Of a stretch of DNA of 21,640 bases, positions 8,862 through 17,381 are shown in pieces; position 1 is the stretch's first letter; the number at the start of each line of letters is the position of its first letter. Made by a program: the position numbers and the translations under genes. The DNA is from Bacillota bacterium (lineage in GTDB: Bacteria > Bacillota > Clostridia > Acetivibrionales > Acetivibrionaceae), in the NCBI GenBank assembly GCA_023421115.1, contig JAEZUI010000066.1:1-21640 (forward strand), in the 5' to 3' direction. The notes beneath the pieces were generated by a model, which worked only from the letters and a program-made list of their open reading frames with translations, ran no database searches and was not told where the DNA came from.

Positions 8862-11800
8862 ATGAAAAGATTTTATAGAGTATTAGGTTTAATAATATTA
8901 TTGTCACTAATTATACAAAACTTTTCGGGGATAAGGGTATTTGCCTATGAGGTTGAAACTCCGAAGTCGCCAACGCGGTTCAGGGTTGAAAAGCTAAAGG
9001 AAAATCAGCCTCCCATAGGATTCGATGAGTTTGACAAATATTATGTGGATCTAAAGTGGGATATGGAAGTTACCGGCGGTGTTTTTTATAATTTGTATCT
9101 TCAGGAGGCAGCAAAGGGTTATAGGCCCGTTACTTCTCGTGTATTAAAGGAACGTGATATACCGGGAAGTGATAATTCTATTAGGCTAAAAGAGCTGAAG
9201 TCAGGAACCATATATAATTTGGATATGACTGCTTATCGGACTGAAACCGATGAAGGTAAAGTATATAAAAGCTTGGAATCAGCAATATCAAATAAAGTAA
9301 AGGTGCTCACCGATATAGATATTGCTGCTTATTCCCACAGAACAGATCAGATAAAAATCGAGTGGGATGATGTATGGGATACTCAAGGAAGAATATCATA
9401 CAAGCTTTATATTTCCGAAAACGATTCATTTACAAATACTCAACCTATATACATCGGAAATTCACAGATAGGAGAAGGAAAAGCAGTAACAGTCAATGAG
9501 GAAAATGGAAAACTTGAATATATTCATAATGTTAGAGATGCGGGCAGAGTCTACTATGTAAGAATTGAACCGGATATAGGAAATGATGAAATTAAGAGAA
9601 CACAATATACTAAGACGGTAAAGGCGAGCAGTTTTATACTGGTAAAGACTTCGAGAGTAGCATACTCAGATATGGGAGTAATCTGGAAGTTAGAGTGGAG
9701 CCCCGTTGTTACAGGTCTTAGTTCAAGTGGTATTAAGGTTGCTTATCAAATCTATAGAGGAACTATAGGTTCTAATACTCTAGCACAGTATATGGCAGAA
9801 ACAGATGGCACAAATTTTTTTGTTACTCTGCCTGAGGGTGAAGTGAAGCAGTATTTCCTGATTAGGGCTATAGCGACTAAAGATGGTGAAGATATATACA
9901 AGGGAATAAGAATTGAATCGGATCAAATCATAGTAGAGGAACAGGAGACACCCTCGACGCCAACAACGCCCGAAATAGTGGATTTGTTTGAAAGGGTTGC
10001 TGGAGATGCGATAATAAGCTATGAAGAAGAACTGACTTCAACAGGCGCTACTATACTATGGAGAGCTCCTATAAAAGGAAATGGAGAGTTGGACAGTGAC
10101 GTGACTTATGATATTTGGCTAGTAACCGACCCTAATACTTTGGATGCACCTCTTGACAGTGAAAAGATTGCATCTGACTTTATGGTTGGGTCAGCAAACC
10201 ACATAATTAACAATAACAAAGTAATCGGGTATAAATATAGAGTTGAAGGTCTTACACAAAATTCAACCTACTACTTTAAAATTGTTGCTAAGAAGAAAGC
10301 TATTGAGAATGTAAATGGCGTTGTACAGAGTGTTACATATCAATCGGATGCAGCACTTAAGGTTATAATTACCCCTATCGATGAACCTATAGACCAGCCG
10401 GTAATTCCCGCGAGACCTCCTCTTAAAATAAAGGAAAATTCGCAAGGAGAGTATATGGTTACAGAGAATTCGGTTACTATTCAACTAAAGAACTTGTGGT
10501 ATGAAAAGTTTAATTTTGCGGATAACAAATGGGAATACATTGCGAATGAAGAATTAAATAATATTGGCTTTGACAATCAAAATGGAACAGGTACTACAGT
10601 GGTAAATGATGTTTACTATAGAAAAGTGGCCTATGATTCAGGCGTTACTTTTGATGTCGGCTGTATTGAATATGTTGAAGGAATGAAATATGAAGATATA
10701 CAAAAATTGCAGCCGGACAAGGTAACAAAATTTCCCACTACAGCTAATGATGCAACAGAAAACCCAAATTTGAACCCTGATGGAATGCGTCACAACGTAG
10801 TTATTGACTTAACAGATCTTGAACCTAACAAAATATATGTTATATGGGCTAGAGCTGTTAGGTCAAATGCCAACCTTGCCTCTGGTCCATCGGATCCAAT
10901 AGTATTTACTACTTTACCTATTATTATAACACCAGTGGAAAAACCCGTTGTGCCGTATTTTAATTATAGTTTGGGCAGTGATAACTATATTGATATTGGG
11001 TGGGATATTGTACCAGAATATAATTATTATCTTAAGTATGGCTTAGAGGATAATGTAAATACTGCTAAAAACCAGATTACTATTACAGCTCAAGAACTTA
11101 AGGAGATTATCTACTATAGAGTAAAAGATTTACAACCGGACACATTATATTATTTCTGGATTCAGGCTGAAGCGGTTAATACGGCAGGTGAAAGCAGTAA
11201 ATCTGATTGGAGTGATTCTTACGCTGTAAGGACATCGGAATTAATTCCACCTGAAACACCAAAGGGGTTTGGAATAAAAAACTCAAAGGATGCCATAACA
11301 AAAAACGCTATTACTTATGAGTGGATGATGGAAGAGAATATACAGTACATACTCGAAATTGCTAGCGATATTAATTACACTAATTCCTCAGAGTATGACG
11401 CGGGTATGGGTTCTGAGTATACAGTTAAGGAATTGTTATCCAATCACAGGTATTATGCAAGGTTATATGCCTATGATCCAAATAAGAAATTACGTTCTGA
11501 ACCTACCCAGAGTATAACTGTACGAACTAATAGAAGTGGTGACGATTACGATTCGGATGAGGATATTGAGGATATTATAACCGGAGAATTTGTAGAAAAA
11601 GATAAGGAAATAATAAATGATACATGGAATATAAGAATAACCGGTGTTAATGCAGATCGTTTTGCACAGCGTGTTTTAACCGATAACAAGCTCGATTACA
11701 GACTAGATGTATCGACACCACCTTCAAAATGCAATGTGATAAGTATTTTAATATCCGATAAAGTTTTTAAAGCTTTAACTTCTATTGGTGAAAATTTAAT

Positions 11801-12683
11801 TATTAAAACCAAAAAGGTGAATTTAATAATAAGACCGGGAGTTTTGACGACAAATATAAGTTATCCGCTGGTAAATATAAATTCAGGAGTGGACTATGAA
11901 ATTACAATTTCGACCTCTGAGGTAAGTGGAGATGGCATAAAAAATATGGATGTCAAGCTAGAGGCTGGAAACTTCAAATTTAGTGCCCTTGAGGGAGCTA
12001 ATAAAATTCCTGTTAATAAGGTATTAAAACCTTTAAAGTTTGAAGTTATGTATGATAAAGAAAATTGGTATAGTAACGGAAAGACTTCGGGTTTTGTGTA
12101 TGATTCAGGTTTAACAACATGGACAAGAGAAAGTACTTTTGCGGTATACGATAGAGATACAAATAAAGGGAAGCTGACGTTCGAGACATTTAAACCTGGT
12201 GACACTATAGTAGCGCAATATGGCAATGACTATTTCGATGATATATATTACCATAGTTATGAGGCAGTTATAAATAATGTAGCAGCTGCTCATGATATTA
12301 AAAGTATAAATGGAAGATTATTTGGACCCGATTTGAATGCTGCTATAGGCGATAGTGTCAAATTGATGTTTGATGCTTTAGATTATCGATATGGAAGCAA
12401 TTACATGAATGAGGCATTTAAATCAGGCTTGATAGGTTATGATGATATAAATTTATCAGGTAAAAATTGTACTGCTTCAAAGGCATATTCAATGATAATT
12501 AGATCCTTTGAAATTAAATCGGGAACAATACTAGGCAGTGAAAAGAAATCAAACTTTATAGCCAATAACGGATTTACAATTATACGTGAAGGAAAAGCTG
12601 TCTTATCTGATACTGTTGTTAACAGAGGTGAAATAATGTATCTTATAGAAAAGCTGCTTATATTCATAGGCGAAATAGATTAA
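8862..12683 (+). CDS. Second giant secreted FN3-repeat protein with degenerate SLH-like end
   Basis: The 1273-residue product has a clear start: AGGAGA (8849-8854) seven bases before the ATG. A signal peptide (MKRFYRVLGLIILLSLIIQN, cleavage near VFA-Y at residue 28) leads into about seven FN3-like units (~33-890), marked by Trp strands (LKWDME ~61, IEWDDV ~162, LEWSPV ~275, ILWRAP ~395, IGWDIV ~709, YEWMME ~816) and Tyr-corners (GRVYYVRIEP ~227, NSTYYFKIVA ~466, PDTLYYFWIQA ~759). Residues ~892-910 form the acidic linker with DDYDSDED, matching DYDSED in the upstream protein. The following beta-rich module (~910-1145) contains ENLIIKTKKVNLIIRPG, the counterpart of KSLLIRTNGAEYSVRPN upstream. 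The end has SLH-like segments (SGLIGYDD; VNRGEIMYLIEKLL) that are poorly conserved. Clearly a paralogue of the upstream giant; function beyond surface location is unknown. Confidence 0.9.
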   Translation: MKRFYRVLGLIILLSLIIQNFSGIRVFAYEVETPKSPTRFRVEKLKENQPPIGFDEFDKYYVDLKWDMEVTGGVFYNLYLQEAAKGYRPVTSRVLKERDIPGSDNSIRLKELKSGTIYNLDMTAYRTETDEGKVYKSLESAISNKVKVLTDIDIAAYSHRTDQIKIEWDDVWDTQGRISYKLYISENDSFTNTQPIYIGNSQIGEGKAVTVNEENGKLEYIHNVRDAGRVYYVRIEPDIGNDEIKRTQYTKTVKASSFILVKTSRVAYSDMGVIWKLEWSPVVTGLSSSGIKVAYQIYRGTIGSNTLAQYMAETDGTNFFVTLPEGEVKQYFLIRAIATKDGEDIYKGIRIESDQIIVEEQETPSTPTTPEIVDLFERVAGDAIISYEEELTSTGATILWRAPIKGNGELDSDVTYDIWLVTDPNTLDAPLDSEKIASDFMVGSANHIINNNKVIGYKYRVEGLTQNSTYYFKIVAKKKAIENVNGVVQSVTYQSDAALKVIITPIDEPIDQPVIPARPPLKIKENSQGEYMVTENSVTIQLKNLWYEKFNFADNKWEYIANEELNNIGFDNQNGTGTTVVNDVYYRKVAYDSGVTFDVGCIEYVEGMKYEDIQKLQPDKVTKFPTTANDATENPNLNPDGMRHNVVIDLTDLEPNKIYVIWARAVRSNANLASGPSDPIVFTTLPIIITPVEKPVVPYFNYSLGSDNYIDIGWDIVPEYNYYLKYGLEDNVNTAKNQITITAQELKEIIYYRVKDLQPDTLYYFWIQAEAVNTAGESSKSDWSDSYAVRTSELIPPETPKGFGIKNSKDAITKNAITYEWMMEENIQYILEIASDINYTNSSEYDAGMGSEYTVKELLSNHRYYARLYAYDPNKKLRSEPTQSITVRTNRSGDDYDSDEDIEDIITGEFVEKDKEIINDTWNIRITGVNADRFAQRVLTDNKLDYRLDVSTPPSKCNVISILISDKVFKALTSIGENLIIKTKKVNLIIRPGVLTTNISYPLVNINSGVDYEITISTSEVSGDGIKNMDVKLEAGNFKFSALEGANKIPVNKVLKPLKFEVMYDKENWYSNGKTSGFVYDSGLTTWTRESTFAVYDRDTNKGKLTFETFKPGDTIVAQYGNDYFDDIYYHSYEAVINNVAAAHDIKSINGRLFGPDLNAAIGDSVKLMFDALDYRYGSNYMNEAFKSGLIGYDDINLSGKNCTASKAYSMIIRSFEIKSGTILGSEKKSNFIANNGFTIIREGKAVLSDTVVNRGEIMYLIEKLLIFIGEID

Positions 12684-12865
12684 GGTAATTAAAAAAATAC
12701 TTTACAATTGCCCTTTTAAAAACATTTGAATTGGCAGATTTGTTGACATAAAGGATGTAAGTTTGTTTTGAGAACGGGTCTAATGGATTTAGTACTTCGA
12801 TTGCTAAAAATAAACAATTAAAAAACTTAAAAAAAGCCCATAAAAAGAAGGATTTGAGGTATGCG

Positions 12866-13720
12866 ATGGTGAATATAAATAGAGTGGTAGTATACATAAT
12901 AATAATTAGCAGCATTACTTTTTTAAATGTGAATTTCTCATTTTCTCATGGACTAAATTTTACAATTGAGCAATTGGGGAACAATAAAGAAAGAGTTTTA
13001 TTAAAATGGAGTCATGGAGATGATAGAAAAGGATTTGCCATTTTATATCACTATTTTGTAAATGGTAAGACTTTGCATATTGGATATGAACTGAAAGATG
13101 GTTATCCAAAAGAAGCATATATAGATTATGAATTGAACAGTGTTTTATATCCTATCAGGGTTAATATTCATGAAGTTGGTAAGCTTGATTATGATCCGTT
13201 TATTGATATTAAAGGCTTAGAGACAAAAGAGTATATTACACATCTACATGATGCCGGAATTATAGATGGTTTGCCCGATGGCAGGTTTTCTCCAGAAAGT
13301 CTTATCAGCAGGGCGGAATTTATGGTAATGATGGTTAAGGTTTTAAGAATTGAGGGGAAAACAGAAAATGTCAAAAGATTTTCTGATATAGACAAACATT
13401 GGGCAAAAGAGTATATTCTTTTGGCAGCGGATAACGGGCTAATTTTGGGATATGAGGATGGCACCATAAAGCCGGACAAAACAATAACCGTAGCAGAGGT
13501 TAGTACTATTTTAGCCAAATCATTTTCTTATAAGACTACAAACAACGCTATATATTCTAAAGTTAAGCAAGGTAAATGGTATAGTAGTTTTGTAAAGAAA
13601 ATGTTTGATGTTGGGGTGTTAACTGTTAAAGACAGTATTTATAAATCTTTTGATGAAGAAAGCAATATTAATAGGGGAAATTGTGCTATGATGATAAGTA
13701 GAGCTATTTCAGCCTATTAA
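12866..13720 (+). CDS. Small FN3-like + triple SLH-domain surface protein
   Basis: Start ATG 12866 is preferred to the in-frame TTG 12854 because GAGG (12856-12859) lies six bases before the ATG. The product has 284 residues. A signal peptide or membrane anchor (VVVYIIIISSITFLNVNFSF) is followed by a single FN3-like domain (~30-105) with RVLLKWSHG and a Tyr-rich end strand (LYPIRVNIHEV). Three SLH repeats then fill the rest: ~111-163 (AGIIDGLPDGRFSP and SRAEFMVMM), ~172-225 (FSDIDKHWAKEYI, NGLILGYEDGTIKP) and ~236-284 (KWYSSFVKKMFDVGV, NRGNCAMMISRA). SLH domains bind pyruvylated secondary cell-wall polymer, so this protein should be firmly wall-bound. It has the best SLH repeats of the cluster and looks like a minimal version of the two giants. 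No terminator is visible between it and ywmB. Confidence 0.9.
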   Translation: MVNINRVVVYIIIISSITFLNVNFSFSHGLNFTIEQLGNNKERVLLKWSHGDDRKGFAILYHYFVNGKTLHIGYELKDGYPKEAYIDYELNSVLYPIRVNIHEVGKLDYDPFIDIKGLETKEYITHLHDAGIIDGLPDGRFSPESLISRAEFMVMMVKVLRIEGKTENVKRFSDIDKHWAKEYILLAADNGLILGYEDGTIKPDKTITVAEVSTILAKSFSYKTTNNAIYSKVKQGKWYSSFVKKMFDVGVLTVKDSIYKSFDEESNINRGNCAMMISRAISAY

Positions 13721-13816
13721 TTGCAGAAGATAAAAGAATATATTGTATGTATATCCCATAATCGATAGGGCAATAATTTTAGTATTAGAATTGTTCATCG
13801 AGTGGGGGAGATATAT

Positions 13817-14575
13817 GTGTATGTTAAATTAAGTAATTATTTCTTTTTGTTAATGTTTTTCACAATACTATTTACAATATTTTATACAGGAATATACTAT
13901 AAAGAGGGAGAAAATACTTTTGCCCTGCAAGATGCTTTTTCAAGTACAGGTGCTAAATTTGTAAATAGCGAAGTTTATATATGGTCTTACATTGATGAAC
14001 AAAAAAATAGTCCGGAAAATTTGTTGAATTTTGCAGATCAACTTGCGATTGACTTAAATATAACGAGAAATGCTCCTTTTTCAAATAAAACTGTTAGTAA
14101 TGCTTTTATAAATAAAACAGATAGAATAGGGACCTGTTCTGACGGTAAGAGTGTTTGCGTTAGTACACAATTAAGTAAAGATAATTTGCAAAAAAGCAAT
14201 ATCTCCATTAATGTAATTAATGAGCTTTATCACCAAGATATAAATGATAGTGCTAGATTACTTGAAGAGAAATTTAAAAAATTCGGGTTAAATCCTAAGG
14301 TTAATACTTGTATTGTTGGATGCTTTGATGGTAAGCTAGACTATGAAGAAATGAACAGGATAAGCAAAATTATACTAAAGGATACAAAAGCAAAGGATAT
14401 AAAGGGTATATACGATAATAACCTAATTAGCATATCGGCCTATTCTCCCTATATTGATAATACTATTGAGGTAGAGGGGAAAAGGTTAAATATGAATATA
14501 GCATTAAGATATAATGCTTATGAAGATAAGACGTACATATGGCTTGCGACACCTGTAATTACAATTGAATATTAG
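13817..14575 (+). CDS. ywmB: YwmB-family (DUF1779) protein, membrane-anchored
   Basis: The GTG at 13817 is chosen since GGGGGAG (13804-13810) sits six bases upstream; the earlier in-frame GTG 13802 overlaps this ribosome-binding site. The 252-residue product has an N-terminal membrane segment (residues ~8-26, NYFFLLMFFTILFTIFYTGI) and an outside domain. The C-terminal TYIWLATPVITIEY is the typical ending of YwmB proteins, and location directly before murA matches Bacillus subtilis ywmB-murAA. The molecular function is unknown; context suggests a role near wall synthesis or sporulation. Four cysteines (107, 114, 165, 169) occur in two close pairs, CSDGKSVC and CIVGC, which could form disulfides outside the cell. 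Confidence 0.82.
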   Translation: MYVKLSNYFFLLMFFTILFTIFYTGIYYKEGENTFALQDAFSSTGAKFVNSEVYIWSYIDEQKNSPENLLNFADQLAIDLNITRNAPFSNKTVSNAFINKTDRIGTCSDGKSVCVSTQLSKDNLQKSNISINVINELYHQDINDSARLLEEKFKKFGLNPKVNTCIVGCFDGKLDYEEMNRISKIILKDTKAKDIKGIYDNNLISISAYSPYIDNTIEVEGKRLNMNIALRYNAYEDKTYIWLATPVITIEY

Positions 14576-14648
14576 ATTTTATTTAGCATTCCTGACTTTA
14601 AAGGAAGCACACACAAAAGATAAATTTATGATGAAAGGAAGAATTGAC

Positions 14649-15914
14649 GTGCCCAAATTGATTGTTTCTGAAGCAAATCCATTAAGAGGAACTGTAAGAA
14701 TAAGTGGTGCAAAAAATTCTGTTTTACCCATAATAGCTGCATCTTTGTTAGGTGACAGGGAAAGTATAATTGAAGAAATTCCGTACTTGTCTGATGTAAA
14801 AGTGATGTGTGATTTACTTAAATCATTTGGGGCAAATGTTGAGTTTTCAGATAGTAAAACCAGATTGAGAATAAATTCAAATTTAATAGACAATACTACA
14901 GCTCCTTACGAACTTGTAAATAAAATGAGGGCATCTGTTCTTGTTATGGGGCCGCTACTCGCAAGAATGGGCGTTGCAAAAATTTCTCTTCCCGGGGGGT
15001 GTGCCATAGGTTCAAGACCTGTTGATCTTCATCTTAAAGGGTTTGCGGCTATGGGAGCAGAAATTACCCAGGGGCATGGATATATAGAGGCAAGGGTAAA
15101 TGACCGGCTAAGAGGCAGTAAAATTTACCTTGACTTTCCTAGCGTTGGTGCTACCGAGAATATAATGATGGCTGCAGCACTTGCAGAAGGCCAGACAATA
15201 ATTGAAAATGCAGCAATTGAACCGGAAATAGTTGACTTGGCGACATATTTGACTACAATGGGTGCCGATATTAAAGGTGCAGGTACCGATACGATAAAAA
15301 TAAATGGAGTTGACTCTTTAACCGGTGCAACGCACGCTGTTATTCCAGACAGAATTGAGGCCGGTACCTTCATGGTTGCAGCAGCTATAACAGGCGGAGA
15401 TGTCAGAATAGAAAATATAGTTGCGGATCATCTAAAACCTATAACTGCAAAGCTTAGAGAAGCAGGAGTTGAAGTTTCGGAAGAGCTTTCGAGTTTACAC
15501 ATCAAGTCTGATGGGAATATAAAACCTATAGACATTAAAACTCACCCTTATCCGGGTTTTCCCACAGATATGCAGTCACAAATGACTTCCCTTATGACAA
15601 GAGCAGAAGGCACCAGTATGGTTATAGAAACAATATTCGAGAATAGATTTATGCACCTTGCCGAACTAAAGAGAATGGGTGCAAATGTGAAGATTGAAGG
15701 AAGAAGTGCTATCATTGAAGGAAGATCCAAATTGACTGGTGCGAAAGTCAAAGCTACAGACTTAAGAGCGGGTGCAGCACTAATTTTAGCGGGCCTTACC
15801 GCTGAAGGTGTTACAGAAATTACTGATATTGAACATATTGAAAGAGGGTATGTTAATATACATGATAAGCTTAAAGAACTTGGGGCTAACATCGAAAGAG
15901 TTGAAGAAAACTAG
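14649..15914 (+). CDS. murA: UDP-N-acetylglucosamine 1-carboxyvinyltransferase
   Basis: MurA transfers enolpyruvate from phosphoenolpyruvate to UDP-GlcNAc, the first committed step of peptidoglycan synthesis in the cytoplasm. The frame is open further upstream and even overlaps ywmB, but GTG 14649 is chosen: AAAGGAAG (14634-14641) lies seven bases before it, and with this start the conserved substrate-binding Lys-Asn falls at residues 22-23 (ISGAKNSVLP), exactly as in E. coli MurA. The product is then 421 residues, the normal length. The active-site cysteine is Cys118 in LPGGCAIGSRPVDLH, so the enzyme should be of the fosfomycin-sensitive type. The C-terminal ERGYVNIHDKLKELGA is also typical. 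It is 73 bases after ywmB, with a strong terminator directly downstream. Confidence 0.96.
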   Translation: MPKLIVSEANPLRGTVRISGAKNSVLPIIAASLLGDRESIIEEIPYLSDVKVMCDLLKSFGANVEFSDSKTRLRINSNLIDNTTAPYELVNKMRASVLVMGPLLARMGVAKISLPGGCAIGSRPVDLHLKGFAAMGAEITQGHGYIEARVNDRLRGSKIYLDFPSVGATENIMMAAALAEGQTIIENAAIEPEIVDLATYLTTMGADIKGAGTDTIKINGVDSLTGATHAVIPDRIEAGTFMVAAAITGGDVRIENIVADHLKPITAKLREAGVEVSEELSSLHIKSDGNIKPIDIKTHPYPGFPTDMQSQMTSLMTRAEGTSMVIETIFENRFMHLAELKRMGANVKIEGRSAIIEGRSKLTGAKVKATDLRAGAALILAGLTAEGVTEITDIEHIERGYVNIHDKLKELGANIERVEEN

Positions 15915-15940
15915 TAGTATGTGAAGAATTATAATATTTT

Positions 15941-15990
15941 AAAAAAAAGCAGTCTAAACTTATTTAAAAGCGGTTTAGACTGCTTTTTTT
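15941..15990 (+). terminator. Strong Rho-independent terminator after murA
   Basis: GCAGTCTAAAC (15949-15959) pairs perfectly with GTTTAGACTGC (15973-15983), giving an 11-bp stem with a 13-base loop, followed by seven T. Eight A precede the 5' arm, so it could also act on the minus strand. Confidence 0.93.
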
Positions 15991-16278
15991 GTACTTAAAA
16001 TGCCGGAATTTATAAAATACTTACCTAGACTATATAAATTTCTATATTAAAAAAGCTAAAACAATAGGTACTTCCTTCTTTTAGGCACCAAAATCGCAGT
16101 AACACTCATTTGGAACGGTTTCTAAGCTATAATCGAAGCGATTTTCCTTAAGAATAAGACTAAATTAATATTAAAAGCCAAAGAATAATTCAATCACATC
16201 CATCATATTTATAAAGATAAAACCAATAAGATATTATACTTACGCTATTCCTAAGAAAAAGTGAGAATGGGGATAACT
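15991..16278 (+). other. Gene-free stretch before spoIID
   Basis: No gene is called here. AAAATCGC (16090-16097) and GCGATTTT (16138-16145) form an eight-base inverted repeat with a 40-base loop. TCATATT at 16203-16209 matches the sigma-E -35 consensus, which would fit spoIID, but the bases 13-15 further on match the -10 box poorly, so no promoter is claimed. A 25-codon minus-strand open piece over the inverted repeat is too short to call. Confidence 0.4.
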
Positions 16279-17289
16279 ATGAAAAAAGTAATTTACTATA
16301 TCATAATTATGATTATCGTTACAATAATTCTCCCGATGTTAATTGTGAGAGGTTGCAATACCGTAATTGAGGATGTTAAGCCAAAAGGTAAAGTAGAAAA
16401 ATCAGAAGTAAAAATAAAAGTATATATAAAAGACAAAGACAAAGTTGAAGAAATGTCTCTTGAGAATTATATAAAAGGTGTTGTTGCAGCAGAAATGCCT
16501 GTAGAATTTGAGCTTGAAGCACTAAAAGCTCAAGCTGTTGCTGCTAGAACCTATGCTTTTAGTAGAATTATGAACCTATATCCATCTAAAGATGACACCC
16601 ATAAAGGTGCACATATCTGTACTGACTCAAAACATTGTCAGGCATGGGTAAATAAGGAGGATGCAATTAAGAAATGGAGTTCTATGAGTGCAAATAGGAA
16701 TTGGAAGAAAATTGAGACAGCAGTTAAAGAAACTGAAAATCTCATTATACTATATGATAATAAACCAATTAATCCGCTATTTCATGCAAATAGCGGCGGA
16801 AGGACCGAGAATTGTGAAGATGTATGGGAGGGAACCGAGGTTCCATATCTAAAAAGTGTAAAAAGTGATGGGGACGATGATGATCCCGGTTTTGAGGTTG
16901 TTACTGCCTTTAAAGAAGAGGACATAATTGAAAGTTTAAAAGCCGATTATCCTGAAATATCTCTCAACGAGGCTGATTTATTAAGCGATTTTAGTATATT
17001 AGAGCTTTCAGAGGGTGGAAAGGTGAAAAAGTGTAAAGTTGGGAATATTGAACTTAAGGGTACAGATGTAAGAAATATACTCTCATTACGATCAACCAAC
17101 TTTAAAGTTGAAAAAGGAAAAGAGGGTGAATTAAATATTACCACAATAGGATTTGGACATGGAGTTGGTATGAGTCAGTATGGTGCAAATTACCTTGCAA
17201 AAAATGGAGGGTCCTTTCAGGAAATCCTAAAGCATTATTATATGGGAGTATCTCTGGGTTCTTGCAGCAAAGTTAACGTAAATAAATAA
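16279..17289 (+). CDS. spoIID: Stage II sporulation protein D, peptidoglycan lytic transglycosylase
   Basis: SpoIID cleaves glycan strands during engulfment of the forespore, acting with SpoIIM and SpoIIP from the mother-cell membrane. ATG 16279 is chosen with GGGGA (16269-16273) five bases upstream; an ATG 12 bases earlier is possible. The 336-residue product (B. subtilis 343) has an N-terminal membrane anchor (~3-24). Family motifs follow: LENYIKGVVAAEMP with catalytic Glu72, AVAARTYAFSR (~86-96), NSGGRTENCEDVWEG (~171-185) and GFGHGVGMSQYGA (291-303). His108, Cys114 and Cys120 are evenly spaced (six apart) in a loop, suggesting a metal site like that reported for Clostridioides difficile SpoIID (from memory). 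spoIIQ follows 92 bases later with its own promoter. Confidence 0.97.
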   Translation: MKKVIYYIIIMIIVTIILPMLIVRGCNTVIEDVKPKGKVEKSEVKIKVYIKDKDKVEEMSLENYIKGVVAAEMPVEFELEALKAQAVAARTYAFSRIMNLYPSKDDTHKGAHICTDSKHCQAWVNKEDAIKKWSSMSANRNWKKIETAVKETENLIILYDNKPINPLFHANSGGRTENCEDVWEGTEVPYLKSVKSDGDDDDPGFEVVTAFKEEDIIESLKADYPEISLNEADLLSDFSILELSEGGKVKKCKVGNIELKGTDVRNILSLRSTNFKVEKGKEGELNITTIGFGHGVGMSQYGANYLAKNGGSFQEILKHYYMGVSLGSCSKVNVNK

Positions 17290-17333
17290 GGCCGTTATGA
17301 AAACAACTCTCAAGAAAAATTTTTTGCCTTCAT

Positions 17334-17362
17334 GTATATTGTTGCCATATGCGGAAACAATA
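17334..17362 (+). promoter_or_regulatory. Sigma-F (or sigma-G) type forespore promoter of spoIIQ
   Basis: GTATA (17334-17338), a 14-base spacer and GGAAACAATA (17353-17362) closely match the sigma-F consensus GTATA / GGnnAnAnT. spoIIQ is a classical sigma-F gene in B. subtilis. The start of transcription would fall around 17367-17370, just at the ribosome-binding site, leaving a very short leader. Confidence 0.72.
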
Positions 17363-17381
17363 ATATATGGAGGTGGAAAAA

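Noticed and set aside
11894..12667. Several minus-strand open frames inside the second giant gene
   Set aside because: No ribosome-binding sites or recognisable domains, and they lie opposite a strongly supported coding frame.
15125..15892. Long minus-strand open frames inside murA
   Set aside because: They are shadows of the murA frame; murA has full-length conserved motifs on the plus strand.
16088..16165. Minus-strand 25-codon stretch with LKENRFDYSLETVPNE
   Set aside because: It vaguely recalls DUF3343 small proteins, but it is too short, lacks a start with a ribosome-binding site and overlaps an inverted repeat.
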